DNA of 27,638 nt from Bog-564 sp035509915 (GCA_035509915.1 DATKIB010000178.1:1-27638), one strand, 5' to 3'; shown: positions 14,372-21,998, counted from the stretch's first letter. Notes: generated by a model from the sequence alone, not told the origin. Program-made: numbers and translations.

Positions 14372-14394
14372 GCGCACACACCCCGTGTGCGCCT
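14370..14394 (+). promoter_or_regulatory. First hairpin of the leuB-ilvE-cimA attenuator
   Basis: A 10-bp stem (14370-14379 with 14385-14394) and a 5-base loop. As in the leuA attenuator, the stem starts at the second base of the leader stop codon, so a terminating ribosome would mask its 5' arm. Confidence 0.65.
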
Positions 14395-14399
14395 GACCG

Positions 14400-14426
14400 A
14401 CCGTCCACGCAACGTGGGCGGTTTTT
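14400..14426 (+). terminator. Intrinsic terminator of the leuB-ilvE-cimA attenuator
   Basis: CCGTCCACG (14401-14409) pairs with CGTGGGCGG (14413-14421), with one T:G wobble and a 3-base loop, followed by five T residues (14422-14426). It lies about 120 bases before leuB and so acts as a conditional terminator. The stretch 14440-14520 after it is rich in short CAACAGCA/GGGCA repeats with no further gene. Confidence 0.8.
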
Positions 14427-14547
14427 CAATTCTGAAAGCAAGACGGGCCCAGGGCCGCAGCAGGGCAGGGCAACAGCAAGACAGCAACAGGGCAACAGCA
14501 GGACGGACAGTGGAGAGACCGGTGACGAAGTCGAGCAGGGCAGACAG

Positions 14548-15582
14548 GTGGGCACGGTGACCGGGCTCCACCGGGTCGCGGTCATCGGCGGCGACGGCAT
14601 AGGCCCCGAGGTACTCGACGAGGCCCTCAAGGTGCTGGCCGCCGCCGGGGTCGGCATCGACGAGACCCGCTTCGAGCTCGGCGCCGCGCACTACCTGCGC
14701 ACCGGCGAGGTGCTGCCCGACGCAGTGCTCGAGGAGCTGCGCGGCTTCGACGCCATCCTGCTCGGGGCGGTGGGCCCGCCGCTCGGGACCCACGACGTGC
14801 CACCCGGGCTGCTCGAGCGCGGCCTGCTGCTCCGGCTGCGCTTCGAGCTCGACCTCTACGTCAACCTGCGCCCCTTCGTCAGCCCGGGCCGGGCAGGACC
14901 GGGACCCGCCTGCGACTTCGTGATCGTGCGCGAGAACACCGAGGGCTCGTACGCCGGCGAGGGAGGGTTCCTGCGCAAGGGCACGCCCGCCGAAGTCGCC
15001 ACCCAGGGCTCGGTCAACACCCGCATGGGGGTGGAGCGCTGCGTGCGCTACGCGTTCGAGCTCGCGTCGAGCCGTCCGAGGCAGCACCTGACGCTCGTCC
15101 ACAAGACCAACGTGCTCACCTTCTCGGGCGACCTCTGGCAGCGGACGGTGGACGAGGCAGCCCCGGATTTCCCAGGCGTGTCGCGCGACTACCACCACGT
15201 CGACGCTGCGTGCATATACATGGTGGAGCAGCCCGGCCGCTACGACGTGATCGTCACCGACAACCTCTTCGGCGACATCCTCTCCGACCTCGCCGGCGCG
15301 GTGTCGGGAGGCATCGGCTTCGCAGCCTCCGCCAACCTGAACCCGGCTCGCACCGGACCCTCGTTGTTCGAGCCGGTCCACGGAGCGGCGCACGACATCG
15401 CGGGTACCGGCAAGGCCAACCCGATCGCCGCCATCGGCTCTGCCGTGCTCATGCTCGAGCACCTCGGCGAGACCGACGCGGCCGAGCGGGTGTCGAAGGC
15501 AGTGTCGGCCTACAAGGCCGAACACGGGGCAGCCTTCCCATCCACCACCGCCGTCGGCGACGCCATCGCCGGGAGGTTCTGA
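14548..15582 (+). CDS. leuB: 3-isopropylmalate dehydrogenase
   Basis: Oxidatively decarboxylates 3-isopropylmalate with NAD in leucine synthesis. The 344-residue protein begins with VAVIGGDGIGPEV, carries the substrate segment LERGLLLRLRFELDLYVNLRP, the RENTEGSYAGEGG motif, and the metal-binding D238, D243 and D247 in TDNLFGDILSD. GPSLFEPVHGAAHDIAG with GKANP gives the NAD site. GTG 14548 follows a GCAGGG; GTG 14557 is an equally possible start. It leads a run with ilvE and cimA behind the ilv-type attenuator, so leucine-pathway LeuB appears to be controlled by an Ile/Val leader rather than a Leu one. A related tartrate or isocitrate dehydrogenase is unlikely given these motifs. Confidence 0.93.
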   Translation: MGTVTGLHRVAVIGGDGIGPEVLDEALKVLAAAGVGIDETRFELGAAHYLRTGEVLPDAVLEELRGFDAILLGAVGPPLGTHDVPPGLLERGLLLRLRFELDLYVNLRPFVSPGRAGPGPACDFVIVRENTEGSYAGEGGFLRKGTPAEVATQGSVNTRMGVERCVRYAFELASSRPRQHLTLVHKTNVLTFSGDLWQRTVDEAAPDFPGVSRDYHHVDAACIYMVEQPGRYDVIVTDNLFGDILSDLAGAVSGGIGFAASANLNPARTGPSLFEPVHGAAHDIAGTGKANPIAAIGSAVLMLEHLGETDAAERVSKAVSAYKAEHGAAFPSTTAVGDAIAGRF

Positions 15583-15583
15583 C

Positions 15584-15661
15584 ATGGCTGACACGACTGA
15601 CGTGGCCCCGGCCCAGGTTGCCCTTTTCAACCGTCCTGAAAGAGAGACCCCGTGCCAATAA
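15584..15661 (+). CDS. Possible 25-aa peptide between leuB and ilvE
   Basis: ATG 15584 lies 1 base after the leuB stop, with GGGAGG (inside the leuB end, 15571-15576) 7 bases upstream. The frame (MADTTDVAPAQ...) ends at TAA 15659-15661, overlapping the ilvE start by 10 bases. It may be a coupling peptide between leuB and ilvE or chance; the product resembles nothing I know. Confidence 0.3.
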   Translation: MADTTDVAPAQVALFNRPERETPCQ

Positions 15662-16581
15662 CCCCGACCGAGAAGATCTGGCTCGACGGCGAGCTAGTCG
15701 ACTGGGACGAAGCCCGCATCCACGTCCTCACGCATTCGCTGCACTACGGGTCGGGTGTGTTCGAGGGCATACGCGCCTACCCGACGAGCTCTGGGGCGGC
15801 GGTGTTCCGGCTCACCGACCATCTGCGGCGGCTGCTCGCCTCGGCCAAGGTGTTCATGATCGACGTGCCCTACGGGCTCGACGAGCTCGTGGCCGCCACC
15901 AAGAAGGTTGTGGCGGTGAACCGGTTGTCCGAAGGCTGCTACATCAGGCCCATCGTCTTCCTCGGCTACGGGGAGATGGGGCTGAACCCGCTGCCCTGCC
16001 CGGTGCAGGTGGCGATCGCCGCCTACCCCTGGGGCACGTACCTGGGCGAGGAGGGCGTCGCCAACGGCGTGCGGGTCAAGGTCTCCTCGTGGCAGCGCCA
16101 CGACCCCAACGCGGTGCCCACCGCGGCCAAGGGGACGGGCATGTACGTGAACTCCTCTCTCGCGAAGGTCGAGGCGCTCAAGGCCGGCTACGACGAGGCG
16201 GTCCTTCTCGCCCCCGACGGCCGGGTGTCGGAGTGCACGGGCGAGAACCTCTTCGTGGTGAGAGGCAGGCGTCTGATCACGCCCCCGCTGTCGGAGTCGG
16301 GCGCACTTCACGGCATCACCCAGGATTCGGTGATCACCATCGCCACCGACCTCGGGTACGAGGTTGCCTTCGACGGGCTCGTGCGCACGGACCTCTACCT
16401 GGCCGACGAGGCGTTTCTGTCGGGTACCGCCGCGGAGGTGGTGCCGATCCGCGAGGTGGACGACCGGCCGGTCGGTGACGGCCGCCCCGGCCCGATCACC
16501 AAGCAGATCCAGCAGACCTACTTCGCGGCGGTCCGCGGGGAGGTCGACCGTTACAAGGACTGGGTCGAGCATGTCGAGTAG
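15652..16581 (+). CDS. ilvE: Branched-chain amino acid aminotransferase
   Basis: Class IV PLP enzyme that makes leucine, isoleucine and valine from their 2-oxo acids, using glutamate. The GTG start (15652) has AAGAGAG 6 bases upstream. The protein has 309 residues. HSLHYGSGVFEGIRAY is the class IV N-terminal signature, K160 in AAKGTGMYVNS is the Schiff-base lysine, and SECTGENLFVV and TDLYLADEAFLSGTAAEVVP complete the fold-type IV active site. The end overlaps the start of cimA by 11 bases. A D-amino acid aminotransferase or ADC lyase is less likely given motifs and neighbours. Confidence 0.95.
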   Translation: MPITPTEKIWLDGELVDWDEARIHVLTHSLHYGSGVFEGIRAYPTSSGAAVFRLTDHLRRLLASAKVFMIDVPYGLDELVAATKKVVAVNRLSEGCYIRPIVFLGYGEMGLNPLPCPVQVAIAAYPWGTYLGEEGVANGVRVKVSSWQRHDPNAVPTAAKGTGMYVNSSLAKVEALKAGYDEAVLLAPDGRVSECTGENLFVVRGRRLITPPLSESGALHGITQDSVITIATDLGYEVAFDGLVRTDLYLADEAFLSGTAAEVVPIREVDDRPVGDGRPGPITKQIQQTYFAAVRGEVDRYKDWVEHVE

Positions 16582-18280
16582 CCACGCCCACAGCCCTGGC
16601 CAGGGGCACAGCCACCTGACACTTCCGGCCCTGCCCGAGGCCGTCGACATCTTCGACACCACCCTGCGCGACGGTTCGCAGCAGGAAGGGCTCTCGCTCA
16701 CCGTCGACGACAAGCTGCGCGTCGCCGAGCAGCTCGACCACCTGGGCGTGGCATACGTGGAGGGGGGATGGCCCGGGGCCAACCCGAAGGACGAGGAATT
16801 CTTCGCGAGGGCACCCGCCGAGCTGCGCCTGTCGACCGCCACCCTGGTGGCGTTCGGCTCGACGCGCCGCGCCGGGGTGCGGGCGGAGGAGGACGAGGTG
16901 CTCCGCCAGCTCGTGAAGGCCAACACGGAGGCGGTGTGCATAGTCGCCAAGGCCTCGGAGCTGCACGTGAAGGAGGCTCTTCGCACGACGCTCGACGAGG
17001 CGGTGGCGATGGCGGAGGACTCGGTCCGCTACCTGCGCGAACACGGGCTGCGGGTGTTCTTCGACGCCGAGCACTTCTTCGACGGTTACCGCGAGAACCC
17101 CGACTTCACCCTGCGCGTGCTGCGCGCGGCGCACGAGGCAGGGGCCGAGACCCTGGTGCTCTGCGACACCAACGGCGGGAGCCTGCCCCACGAGGTGGAG
17201 AGCATCGTGGCCACGGTCACCTCGCATTTCGACTCCCAGATAGGCGTGCACTTCCACAACGACTCCGGCTGCGCGGTCGCCAACTCGATTGCCGGGGTGC
17301 GGGCCGGGGCGACCCACGTGCAGGGATGCGTGAACGGCTACGGGGAGCGCACCGGCAACGCCGACCTGGCCGTCGCGATCGGTGACCTGAGCCTCAAGCT
17401 GGGTGTGCGGACCATCCCCGCCGAGCGTCTCGAGCGCCTTACTCCCGTGTCCCACCACATCGCCGAGCTCGTGAACATCGCCCCCGATCCCCAACAGCCG
17501 TACGTGGGGGTGGCCGCGTTCGCGCACAAGGCGGGCCTCCACACGAGCGCCATCGCCCGCCGGCGCGACGCCTACGAGCACGTGCCGCCCGACACGGTGG
17601 GCAACGGCACGCGTTTCGTGGTCTCGGAGATGGCCGGCCGCTCGACCCTTGCGCTCAAGGCAACCGAGCTCGGCCTCGAGCTGGACTCGGAGGCGATGGA
17701 CCACGTGCTCGACACCCTGAAGCGACTCGAGCACCGTGGATATCACTTCGAGGTCGCCGACGGCTCGCTCGAGCTGCTGCTGCGGAGGGCTACGGGGTGG
17801 GCGCCGGAGTACTTCGAGCTCGAGTCGTTCCGCGTCATCTCCGACGGCGACGCTGCGCCCGGTGCGGGCGAGGACGCCCGGCACCCCGACGGCGACCCGG
17901 TGCCCGGTGCAGGAGGGGGCACCCGGCTCCCCGACAGTGGCACCCGGCACACCACCGAGGCGACAGTGAAGGTGCTCGTCGGCGACACGAGGGTGCTCTC
18001 GACCGCCGAGGGCAACGGACCGGTCAACGCCCTCGACACGGCGCTGCGAAAGGCGATCGGCTCCCACTTCCCGGTCCTGGATCGGATCCACCTCACCGAC
18101 TACCGCGTGCGGGTGCTCGACACCGGCCGGGCGACGGCGGCGGTGACGCGGGTGCTCATCGACACGACCGACGGGGAGCGCACGTGGACGACCATCGGGG
18201 TGTCGGAGAACATCATCGAGGCCTCGTGGCAGGCGCTGTTCGACTCGATCGTGTACGGGCTCCTGCTGCACAGCGAGTAA
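16571..18280 (+). CDS. cimA: (R)-citramalate synthase
   Basis: Condenses acetyl-CoA with pyruvate to citramalate, a threonine-independent route to 2-oxobutyrate and isoleucine. ATG 16571 overlaps ilvE by 11 bases. The N-terminus is His/Ser-rich (SSSHAHSPGQGHSHL). The catalytic barrel carries D29-TTLRDGSQQEG (the Ser-Gln-Gln is typical of CimA rather than LeuA), metal ligands H227-F-H229, and GYGERTGNADL. The C-terminal regulatory domain is present but interrupted by a Gly/Pro/Asp-rich insert (about 425-463) of two similar 15-residue units. At 569 residues it is longer than usual because of this insert. It completes an operon that can feed and finish isoleucine and leucine synthesis. Confidence 0.92.
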   Translation: MSSSHAHSPGQGHSHLTLPALPEAVDIFDTTLRDGSQQEGLSLTVDDKLRVAEQLDHLGVAYVEGGWPGANPKDEEFFARAPAELRLSTATLVAFGSTRRAGVRAEEDEVLRQLVKANTEAVCIVAKASELHVKEALRTTLDEAVAMAEDSVRYLREHGLRVFFDAEHFFDGYRENPDFTLRVLRAAHEAGAETLVLCDTNGGSLPHEVESIVATVTSHFDSQIGVHFHNDSGCAVANSIAGVRAGATHVQGCVNGYGERTGNADLAVAIGDLSLKLGVRTIPAERLERLTPVSHHIAELVNIAPDPQQPYVGVAAFAHKAGLHTSAIARRRDAYEHVPPDTVGNGTRFVVSEMAGRSTLALKATELGLELDSEAMDHVLDTLKRLEHRGYHFEVADGSLELLLRRATGWAPEYFELESFRVISDGDAAPGAGEDARHPDGDPVPGAGGGTRLPDSGTRHTTEATVKVLVGDTRVLSTAEGNGPVNALDTALRKAIGSHFPVLDRIHLTDYRVRVLDTGRATAAVTRVLIDTTDGERTWTTIGVSENIIEASWQALFDSIVYGLLLHSE

Positions 18281-18311
18281 GCCCCGCCTGGCCCGTCCGA
18301 CACCACGGCCA

Positions 18312-18337
18312 CACGGCCTGGTCAGCACGGCCTGGTC
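18312..18337. repeat. Two-copy tandem repeat (14-bp period)
   Basis: CACGGCCTGGTC occurs at 18312-18323 and 18326-18337 in the short gap between cimA and the next gene. No further function is apparent. Confidence 0.7.
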
Positions 18338-18349
18338 GGCCCGCACGGC

Positions 18350-18355
18350 TAGCCT
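18350..18355 (+). promoter_or_regulatory. Possible leaderless -10 box
   Basis: TAGCCT ends 8 bases before the GTG start at 18364, and no ribosome-binding site is present. This fits a leaderless transcript, but no -35 box is evident. Confidence 0.4.
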
Positions 18356-18363
18356 TCTGGACC

Positions 18364-18882
18364 GTGGCGCAACCGGACTACGCACCGATCGCGGAGGCCG
18401 ACCGCGTCCGTCCGGCCTACCGCCTGGCCACGCCTCTCGACTGGCGGGCGGACCGGGTGGGGGAGGTCGCCAGGCAACCGGTGGGCCCGGAGCTCGGCGT
18501 CCCGGGCCCGGACCAGGGCTACGCGCTCAAGGTTGCCGATGAGCTTTTCGCCTCGCGTCTCGAGCTCTCGCCCGGCATCACCACCAAGGACGCCCTCCAC
18601 GGCTGCTCGGCGGTGGCATGCGCGCGCGCCGCAGGTTTCGGACGCGCCCCGGTCGGGAAGGACGTCGAGATCGCGCTCGTGCTCTTCGGATTCCTCGGCG
18701 CCGCCCCGGCAGACCTCGTCGAGTGGCGTGCGGCGCTCTTCCAGGCTGCATCGCACGATTACATGGCTCAACGCCGGATAGTCGACTGCGTCCTCCCGGA
18801 GACCTTGCGGCTCTCCCCCGACCAGATCCGCGAGCGCATGTCCGACTGGCGCAGCCTCGTGGACAGCACGGCCTCCACCTGA
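18364..18882 (+). CDS. Conserved hypothetical protein (172 aa)
   Basis: Cytoplasmic-looking protein without signal peptide or membrane span. The GTG start (18364) gives MAQPDYAPIAEADRVRPAY. Distinctive segments are PGPDQGYALKVADELFASRLEL (about 44-65), a central HGCSAVACARAAGFGRAPVGKD, and FGFLGAAPADLVEWR; the end is rich in Arg, Leu and Ser. I recall proteins of similar layout as uncharacterised actinobacterial proteins but know no domain name or function. The gap from cimA is 83 bases and a likely leaderless -10 box is present, so it may be transcribed on its own. Confidence 0.75.
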   Translation: MAQPDYAPIAEADRVRPAYRLATPLDWRADRVGEVARQPVGPELGVPGPDQGYALKVADELFASRLELSPGITTKDALHGCSAVACARAAGFGRAPVGKDVEIALVLFGFLGAAPADLVEWRAALFQAASHDYMAQRRIVDCVLPETLRLSPDQIRERMSDWRSLVDSTAST

Positions 18883-18916
18883 GCAGGGCCGTCTCGCCCC
18901 AGCCACGCCGGCCCGG

Positions 18917-18922
18917 TAGCGT
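18917..18922 (+). promoter_or_regulatory. Possible leaderless -10 box of the epoxide hydrolase-like gene
   Basis: TAGCGT is followed by exactly 7 bases and the GTG start at 18930, and there is no ribosome-binding site. No -35 box is evident. Confidence 0.45.
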
Positions 18923-18929
18923 CGCCGAC

Positions 18930-19799
18930 GTGCCGGATCTGGATCAGCTGGAGCTCGAGGCCAACGGGTTCGTCTTCAGAGCGCTCGTGGCCGGCAACGA
19001 GGACGGGCGGCCGGTGATGTTGCTGCACGGCTTCCCTCAGACGGCCTGGTCGTGGCACCACCAGCTCGCGGCGCTCTCCGACGCGGGCCAACGTGCGCTC
19101 GCCTTCGACCAGCGGGGTTACTCACCGGGCGCACGCCCGCCCGCCGTGGAGGACTACCGGATAGAAGCCCTCGTCGCAGACGCGCTCGCCGTTGCGGACG
19201 GCCAAGGTTGGGAGCGCTTCGACGTGGTCGGGCACGACTGGGGGGCGGTGGTGGCCTGGATGCTCGCAATCCGGCACCCCGAGCGCGTCCGCACCTTGAG
19301 CGCGGTGTCGGTGCCTCATCCCGCCGCCTTCGGCTCGGCGCTGGGCGGCGGGGACAAGGACCAGGCACAGCGCTCCTCTTACATACAGGTGTTTCGGGCT
19401 GAAGGCGGGGTAGCCGAGAAGGCTTTGCTGGGCGAGGACGGCTCCGGCGACGGGCTGCGGGGAATGTTCGCGGCGTCGGGGCTTCCCGCCACGTCCGGCG
19501 AGGTCGAGGTGTTCGTGGAGGCCATGCTCGAGCCGGGCGCCCTCACCGCCGCGCTCAACTGGTACCGCGCCATGTCGGGCGAGTCCTTCGCCAGCGCGGG
19601 CAAAGTGTCGGTGCCCACTCTCTACGTGTGGTCCACTGCGGACGTCGCGCTCGGGCGCAGGGCCGCCGAGGACACCGTCAACTGGGTGAGCGGCCCCTAC
19701 CGGTTCGAGGTGCTCGAAGGGGTGAGCCACTGGGTCCCGGAGACCGCCCCCGCGGAGCTCAACAGGCTGATCCTGGAGCACCTGGCGGCCCACCCGTAG
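18930..19799 (+). CDS. Alpha/beta hydrolase, epoxide hydrolase-like
   Basis: Soluble hydrolase of 289 residues; likely opens an epoxide to a diol, though dehalogenase or esterase activity is possible. HGFPQ (33-37) is the HGxP oxyanion motif. The nucleophile is an aspartate, D103 in GHDWGAVVAW, rather than serine, which fits epoxide hydrolases. D238 and H267 (SHWVPETAP) would complete the triad, and Y151 and Y212 in the cap are placed like the ring-opening tyrosines. The GTG start is chosen because of the leaderless-type TAGCGT 7 bases upstream. The 3' end overlaps the convergent dehydrogenase gene by 41 bases. Confidence 0.85.
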   Translation: MPDLDQLELEANGFVFRALVAGNEDGRPVMLLHGFPQTAWSWHHQLAALSDAGQRALAFDQRGYSPGARPPAVEDYRIEALVADALAVADGQGWERFDVVGHDWGAVVAWMLAIRHPERVRTLSAVSVPHPAAFGSALGGGDKDQAQRSSYIQVFRAEGGVAEKALLGEDGSGDGLRGMFAASGLPATSGEVEVFVEAMLEPGALTAALNWYRAMSGESFASAGKVSVPTLYVWSTADVALGRRAAEDTVNWVSGPYRFEVLEGVSHWVPETAPAELNRLILEHLAAHP

Positions 19800-20691
19800 G
19801 GGCCCAGGGCAGGCCCGCCAGAGCGAACACCACCTTCGCCAGCGCCGAGAAGTCCTCGCGGCCGTAGCCTGCGCGCGAGGTGGCGGTGAGCAACTGCCTC
19901 GTGCCGGCGGTCGTCGACATCGCGACGCCGGCCCTTGCGCCGTAGGAGAGGGCGAGGTCGAGGTCCTTCGCCATGAGGTCGGTGGCGAAGCCGGGCTGCC
20001 AAGCCTTGGTGGCCGGGCTGTCGCGCACGACACCTGGCACCGGGAATCGCGTGCGGACAGCGGTGCAGTCCGCGGAGGAGTGGACGAGCACTTCGTGGAG
20101 CTTGGTGGGGTCCGCCCCCGAGCGCAGGGCCATCGCGGCGGCCTCGGCCGTCGCCGCCATCTGCGACGCGAAGATCATGTTGTTGCAGAGCTTCACCACC
20201 TGGCCCATCCCTGGGCCGCCCACGTGGACGATCCTCCCGGCGAACGCTGTCAAAGGTTCTGCAGCGGCCTCGAGCGTGCCTGAGTCCCCTCCCACCATGA
20301 CCGTGAGCGTCCCGCTGCGCGCGCCCGGGGGGCCACCGGAGACAGGAGCGTCGAGGTACGCGGCTCCGGTCGACGCCACCTTCTCGTGCTGGGCGCGCTC
20401 GACGTCGGGATCGATGGTCGAGCAGTCGACGACGATCTTGCCAGGGCCGAGCGCGCCGAGCATCGAGTCGACGATGCCTGCCACGTCCGAAGACGACGGC
20501 ACGCACAGGATCACCACCTCGCTCGCCTCTGCCGCTCCGGCCGAGTCGCGCGCGTCGAAGGCGCCGAACGACAGGGCGGTCTCGACCGGCGGCCGGCTGC
20601 GCGACGCCACTTTCACGGTGTGCCCTGCCTCCACGAGCCTGCGGCTCATCGGCAGTCCCATGGCCCCGAGGCCGACGAAGCCGATCTGCAT
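19759..20691 (-). CDS. NAD(P)-dependent 3-hydroxyisobutyrate dehydrogenase-family oxidoreductase
   Basis: Beta-hydroxyacid dehydrogenase of 310 residues. ATG 20691 follows AAGGGGG at 5 bases. GFVGLGAMGLPM (4-15) is the dinucleotide-binding loop, DAPVSGG (114-120) the substrate-binding motif, and K167 with N170-N171 in GQVVKLCNN the catalytic group. Family members oxidise 3-hydroxyisobutyrate (valine breakdown), tartronate semialdehyde, 6-phosphogluconate or related acids; which one applies here is not certain. It is divergent from the thiolase operon and shares its regulatory gap, so the KstR-like site at 20754 could affect both. The last few codons run antisense into the upstream hydrolase gene. 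Confidence 0.85.
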   Translation of the reverse strand: MQIGFVGLGAMGLPMSRRLVEAGHTVKVASRSRPPVETALSFGAFDARDSAGAAEASEVVILCVPSSSDVAGIVDSMLGALGPGKIVVDCSTIDPDVERAQHEKVASTGAAYLDAPVSGGPPGARSGTLTVMVGGDSGTLEAAAEPLTAFAGRIVHVGGPGMGQVVKLCNNMIFASQMAATAEAAAMALRSGADPTKLHEVLVHSSADCTAVRTRFPVPGVVRDSPATKAWQPGFATDLMAKDLDLALSYGARAGVAMSTTAGTRQLLTATSRAGYGREDFSALAKVVFALAGLPWAPTGGPPGAPGSAC

Positions 20692-20753
20692 GACCACCCC
20701 CTTCTCGCCGGGCTCATCGTCGCATGGTTGCCCTGCCCCTGGGGTGCTGCGGA

Positions 20754-20767
20754 TAGAACAAGTTCTA
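20754..20767. promoter_or_regulatory. KstR-type operator palindrome TAGAACAAGTTCTA
   Basis: A perfect 14-bp palindrome (16 bp with flanking A/T) matching the published KstR consensus TnnAACnnGTTnnA, the operator of the TetR-family repressor of steroid catabolism in mycobacteria and rhodococci. It overlaps the -10 box TATACT (20766-20771) of the thiolase operon, so a bound protein would block transcription. No regulator gene lies in this window. Confidence 0.7.
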
Positions 20768-20771
20768 TACT
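20766..20771 (+). promoter_or_regulatory. -10 box of the thiolase operon promoter
   Basis: TATACT is close to consensus and partly inside the KstR-like palindrome. The -35 region (about 20743-20748) is poor, as expected for a weak or regulated promoter. The implied leader is about 55 bases and contains the 12-bp tandem repeats. Confidence 0.5.
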
Positions 20772-20779
20772 CAGCCGGG

Positions 20780-20815
20780 CACAGGGCGGCACACAGGGCA
20801 GCACACAGGGCAGCG
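20780..20815. repeat. Three tandem copies of a 12-bp unit (CACAGGGCAGCA)
   Basis: Units at 20780-20791, 20792-20803 and 20804-20815 differ at one or two bases. They lie in the 5' leader between the -10 box and the ribosome-binding site (GGGAGG, 20820-20825) of the thiolase gene. Similar GGGCA/ACAGCA repeats occur in the leuB leader (14440-14520). Confidence 0.8.
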
Positions 20816-20831
20816 AAGTGGGAGGCACGAC

Positions 20832-21998
20832 ATGGCACAACCGGTGATCGTCGAGGCGGTCCGTACACCGATCGGGAAGCGCAACGGATGGCTGTCGGGC
20901 TTCCACGCCGCGGAGTTGCTCGGCGCAGCGCAGGTCGAGGTCGTGAAGCGCTCGGGCGTCGACCCGTCGGAGGTGGAGCAGATCGTCGGCGGTTGCGTGA
21001 CCCAAGCCGGCGAGCAGGCTTCGAACGTGACCCGCACGGCCTGGCTCTCCCAGGGCCTGCCCTACGAGGTCGCCGCCACCACCATCGACTGTCAGTGCGG
21101 GTCGGCCCAGCAGGCCAACCACTTCGCTGCCAACCTCGTCGCTGCCGGTGCCGTCGAGGTGGCGATCGCGTGCGGGGTCGAGGCGATGAGCCGGGTCGGC
21201 CTCGGGGCCAACGCCTTCAACGGCCCGGGCCGCAGCCGTCCCGACGACTTCCCTTGGGACATGCCGGACCAGTTCGGCGCAGCCGAGCGGATCGCCACCA
21301 AGTACGGCATCACCCGCGCCGACGTGGACGCGCTCGGTCTCGCCTCGCAGCAGAAGGCCGCACGCGCATGGGACGAGGGGCGTTTCGAGCGCGAGGTGTT
21401 CTCGATCGAGGCGCCGGTGATGGGCCCGGAAGGCCCCACGGAGCAGCGGCAGGTCGTGAGCCGCGACCAGGGCCTGCGTGAAACCACGGCCGAGGGGCTC
21501 GCCGCCCTGAAGCCCGTGGTCGAGGGTGGCATCCACACCGCCGGGAGCTCCTCGCAGATCTCCGATGGAGCGGCTGCGGTCATGTGGATGTCCGAGGACC
21601 GTGCCACAGCCGCGGGCCTGCGGCCTCGCGCTCGGATGGTGGCCCAAGTGCTCGTCGGCTCGGACCCCTACTACCACCTCGACGGTCCCATCGCAGCCAC
21701 GACGAAAGTGCTCGAGAAGGCCGGCATGAGCCTCGACGACATCGACGTCTTCGAGGTCAACGAGGCTTTCGCCTCGGTGGTCTGTTCCTGGCAGAAGGTC
21801 CACGGAGTCGACTGGGAGAAGGTCAACGTCAACGGCGGGGCCATCGCGCTCGGCCATCCCGTCGGCTCCACCGGTAGCCGGCTGATCACGACGGCGCTGC
21901 ACGAGCTCGAGCGCCGCGACGGGCGCTTTGCACTCGTCTCGATGTGCTGTGGGGGCGCCCTCGCCACAGGGACGATCCTGGAGCGGCTCGGCCGGTGA
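20832..21998 (+). CDS. Acetyl-CoA acyltransferase (3-ketoacyl-CoA thiolase)
   Basis: Last step of beta-oxidation: thiolytic cleavage of a 3-ketoacyl-CoA to acetyl-CoA and a shortened acyl-CoA. ATG 20832 has GGGAGG at 6 bases. The nucleophile is C89 in QCGSAQQA, with an extra C87 just before it where related thiolases often have Arg. H342 in GGAIALGHPVGSTGSR and C372 in MCCGG complete the active site. At 388 residues it has the normal length. Its gene leads an operon with an EchA19-like hydratase and a thioesterase behind a KstR-like operator, so steroid side-chain or similar branched acyl substrates are a reasonable inference, though generic beta-oxidation cannot be excluded. Confidence 0.92.
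   Translation: MAQPVIVEAVRTPIGKRNGWLSGFHAAELLGAAQVEVVKRSGVDPSEVEQIVGGCVTQAGEQASNVTRTAWLSQGLPYEVAATTIDCQCGSAQQANHFAANLVAAGAVEVAIACGVEAMSRVGLGANAFNGPGRSRPDDFPWDMPDQFGAAERIATKYGITRADVDALGLASQQKAARAWDEGRFEREVFSIEAPVMGPEGPTEQRQVVSRDQGLRETTAEGLAALKPVVEGGIHTAGSSSQISDGAAAVMWMSEDRATAAGLRPRARMVAQVLVGSDPYYHLDGPIAATTKVLEKAGMSLDDIDVFEVNEAFASVVCSWQKVHGVDWEKVNVNGGAIALGHPVGSTGSRLITTALHELERRDGRFALVSMCCGGALATGTILERLGR

Noticed and set aside
16496..18385. Long minus-strand frame opposite cimA
   Set aside because: Antisense shadow; cimA motifs are unambiguous on the plus strand.
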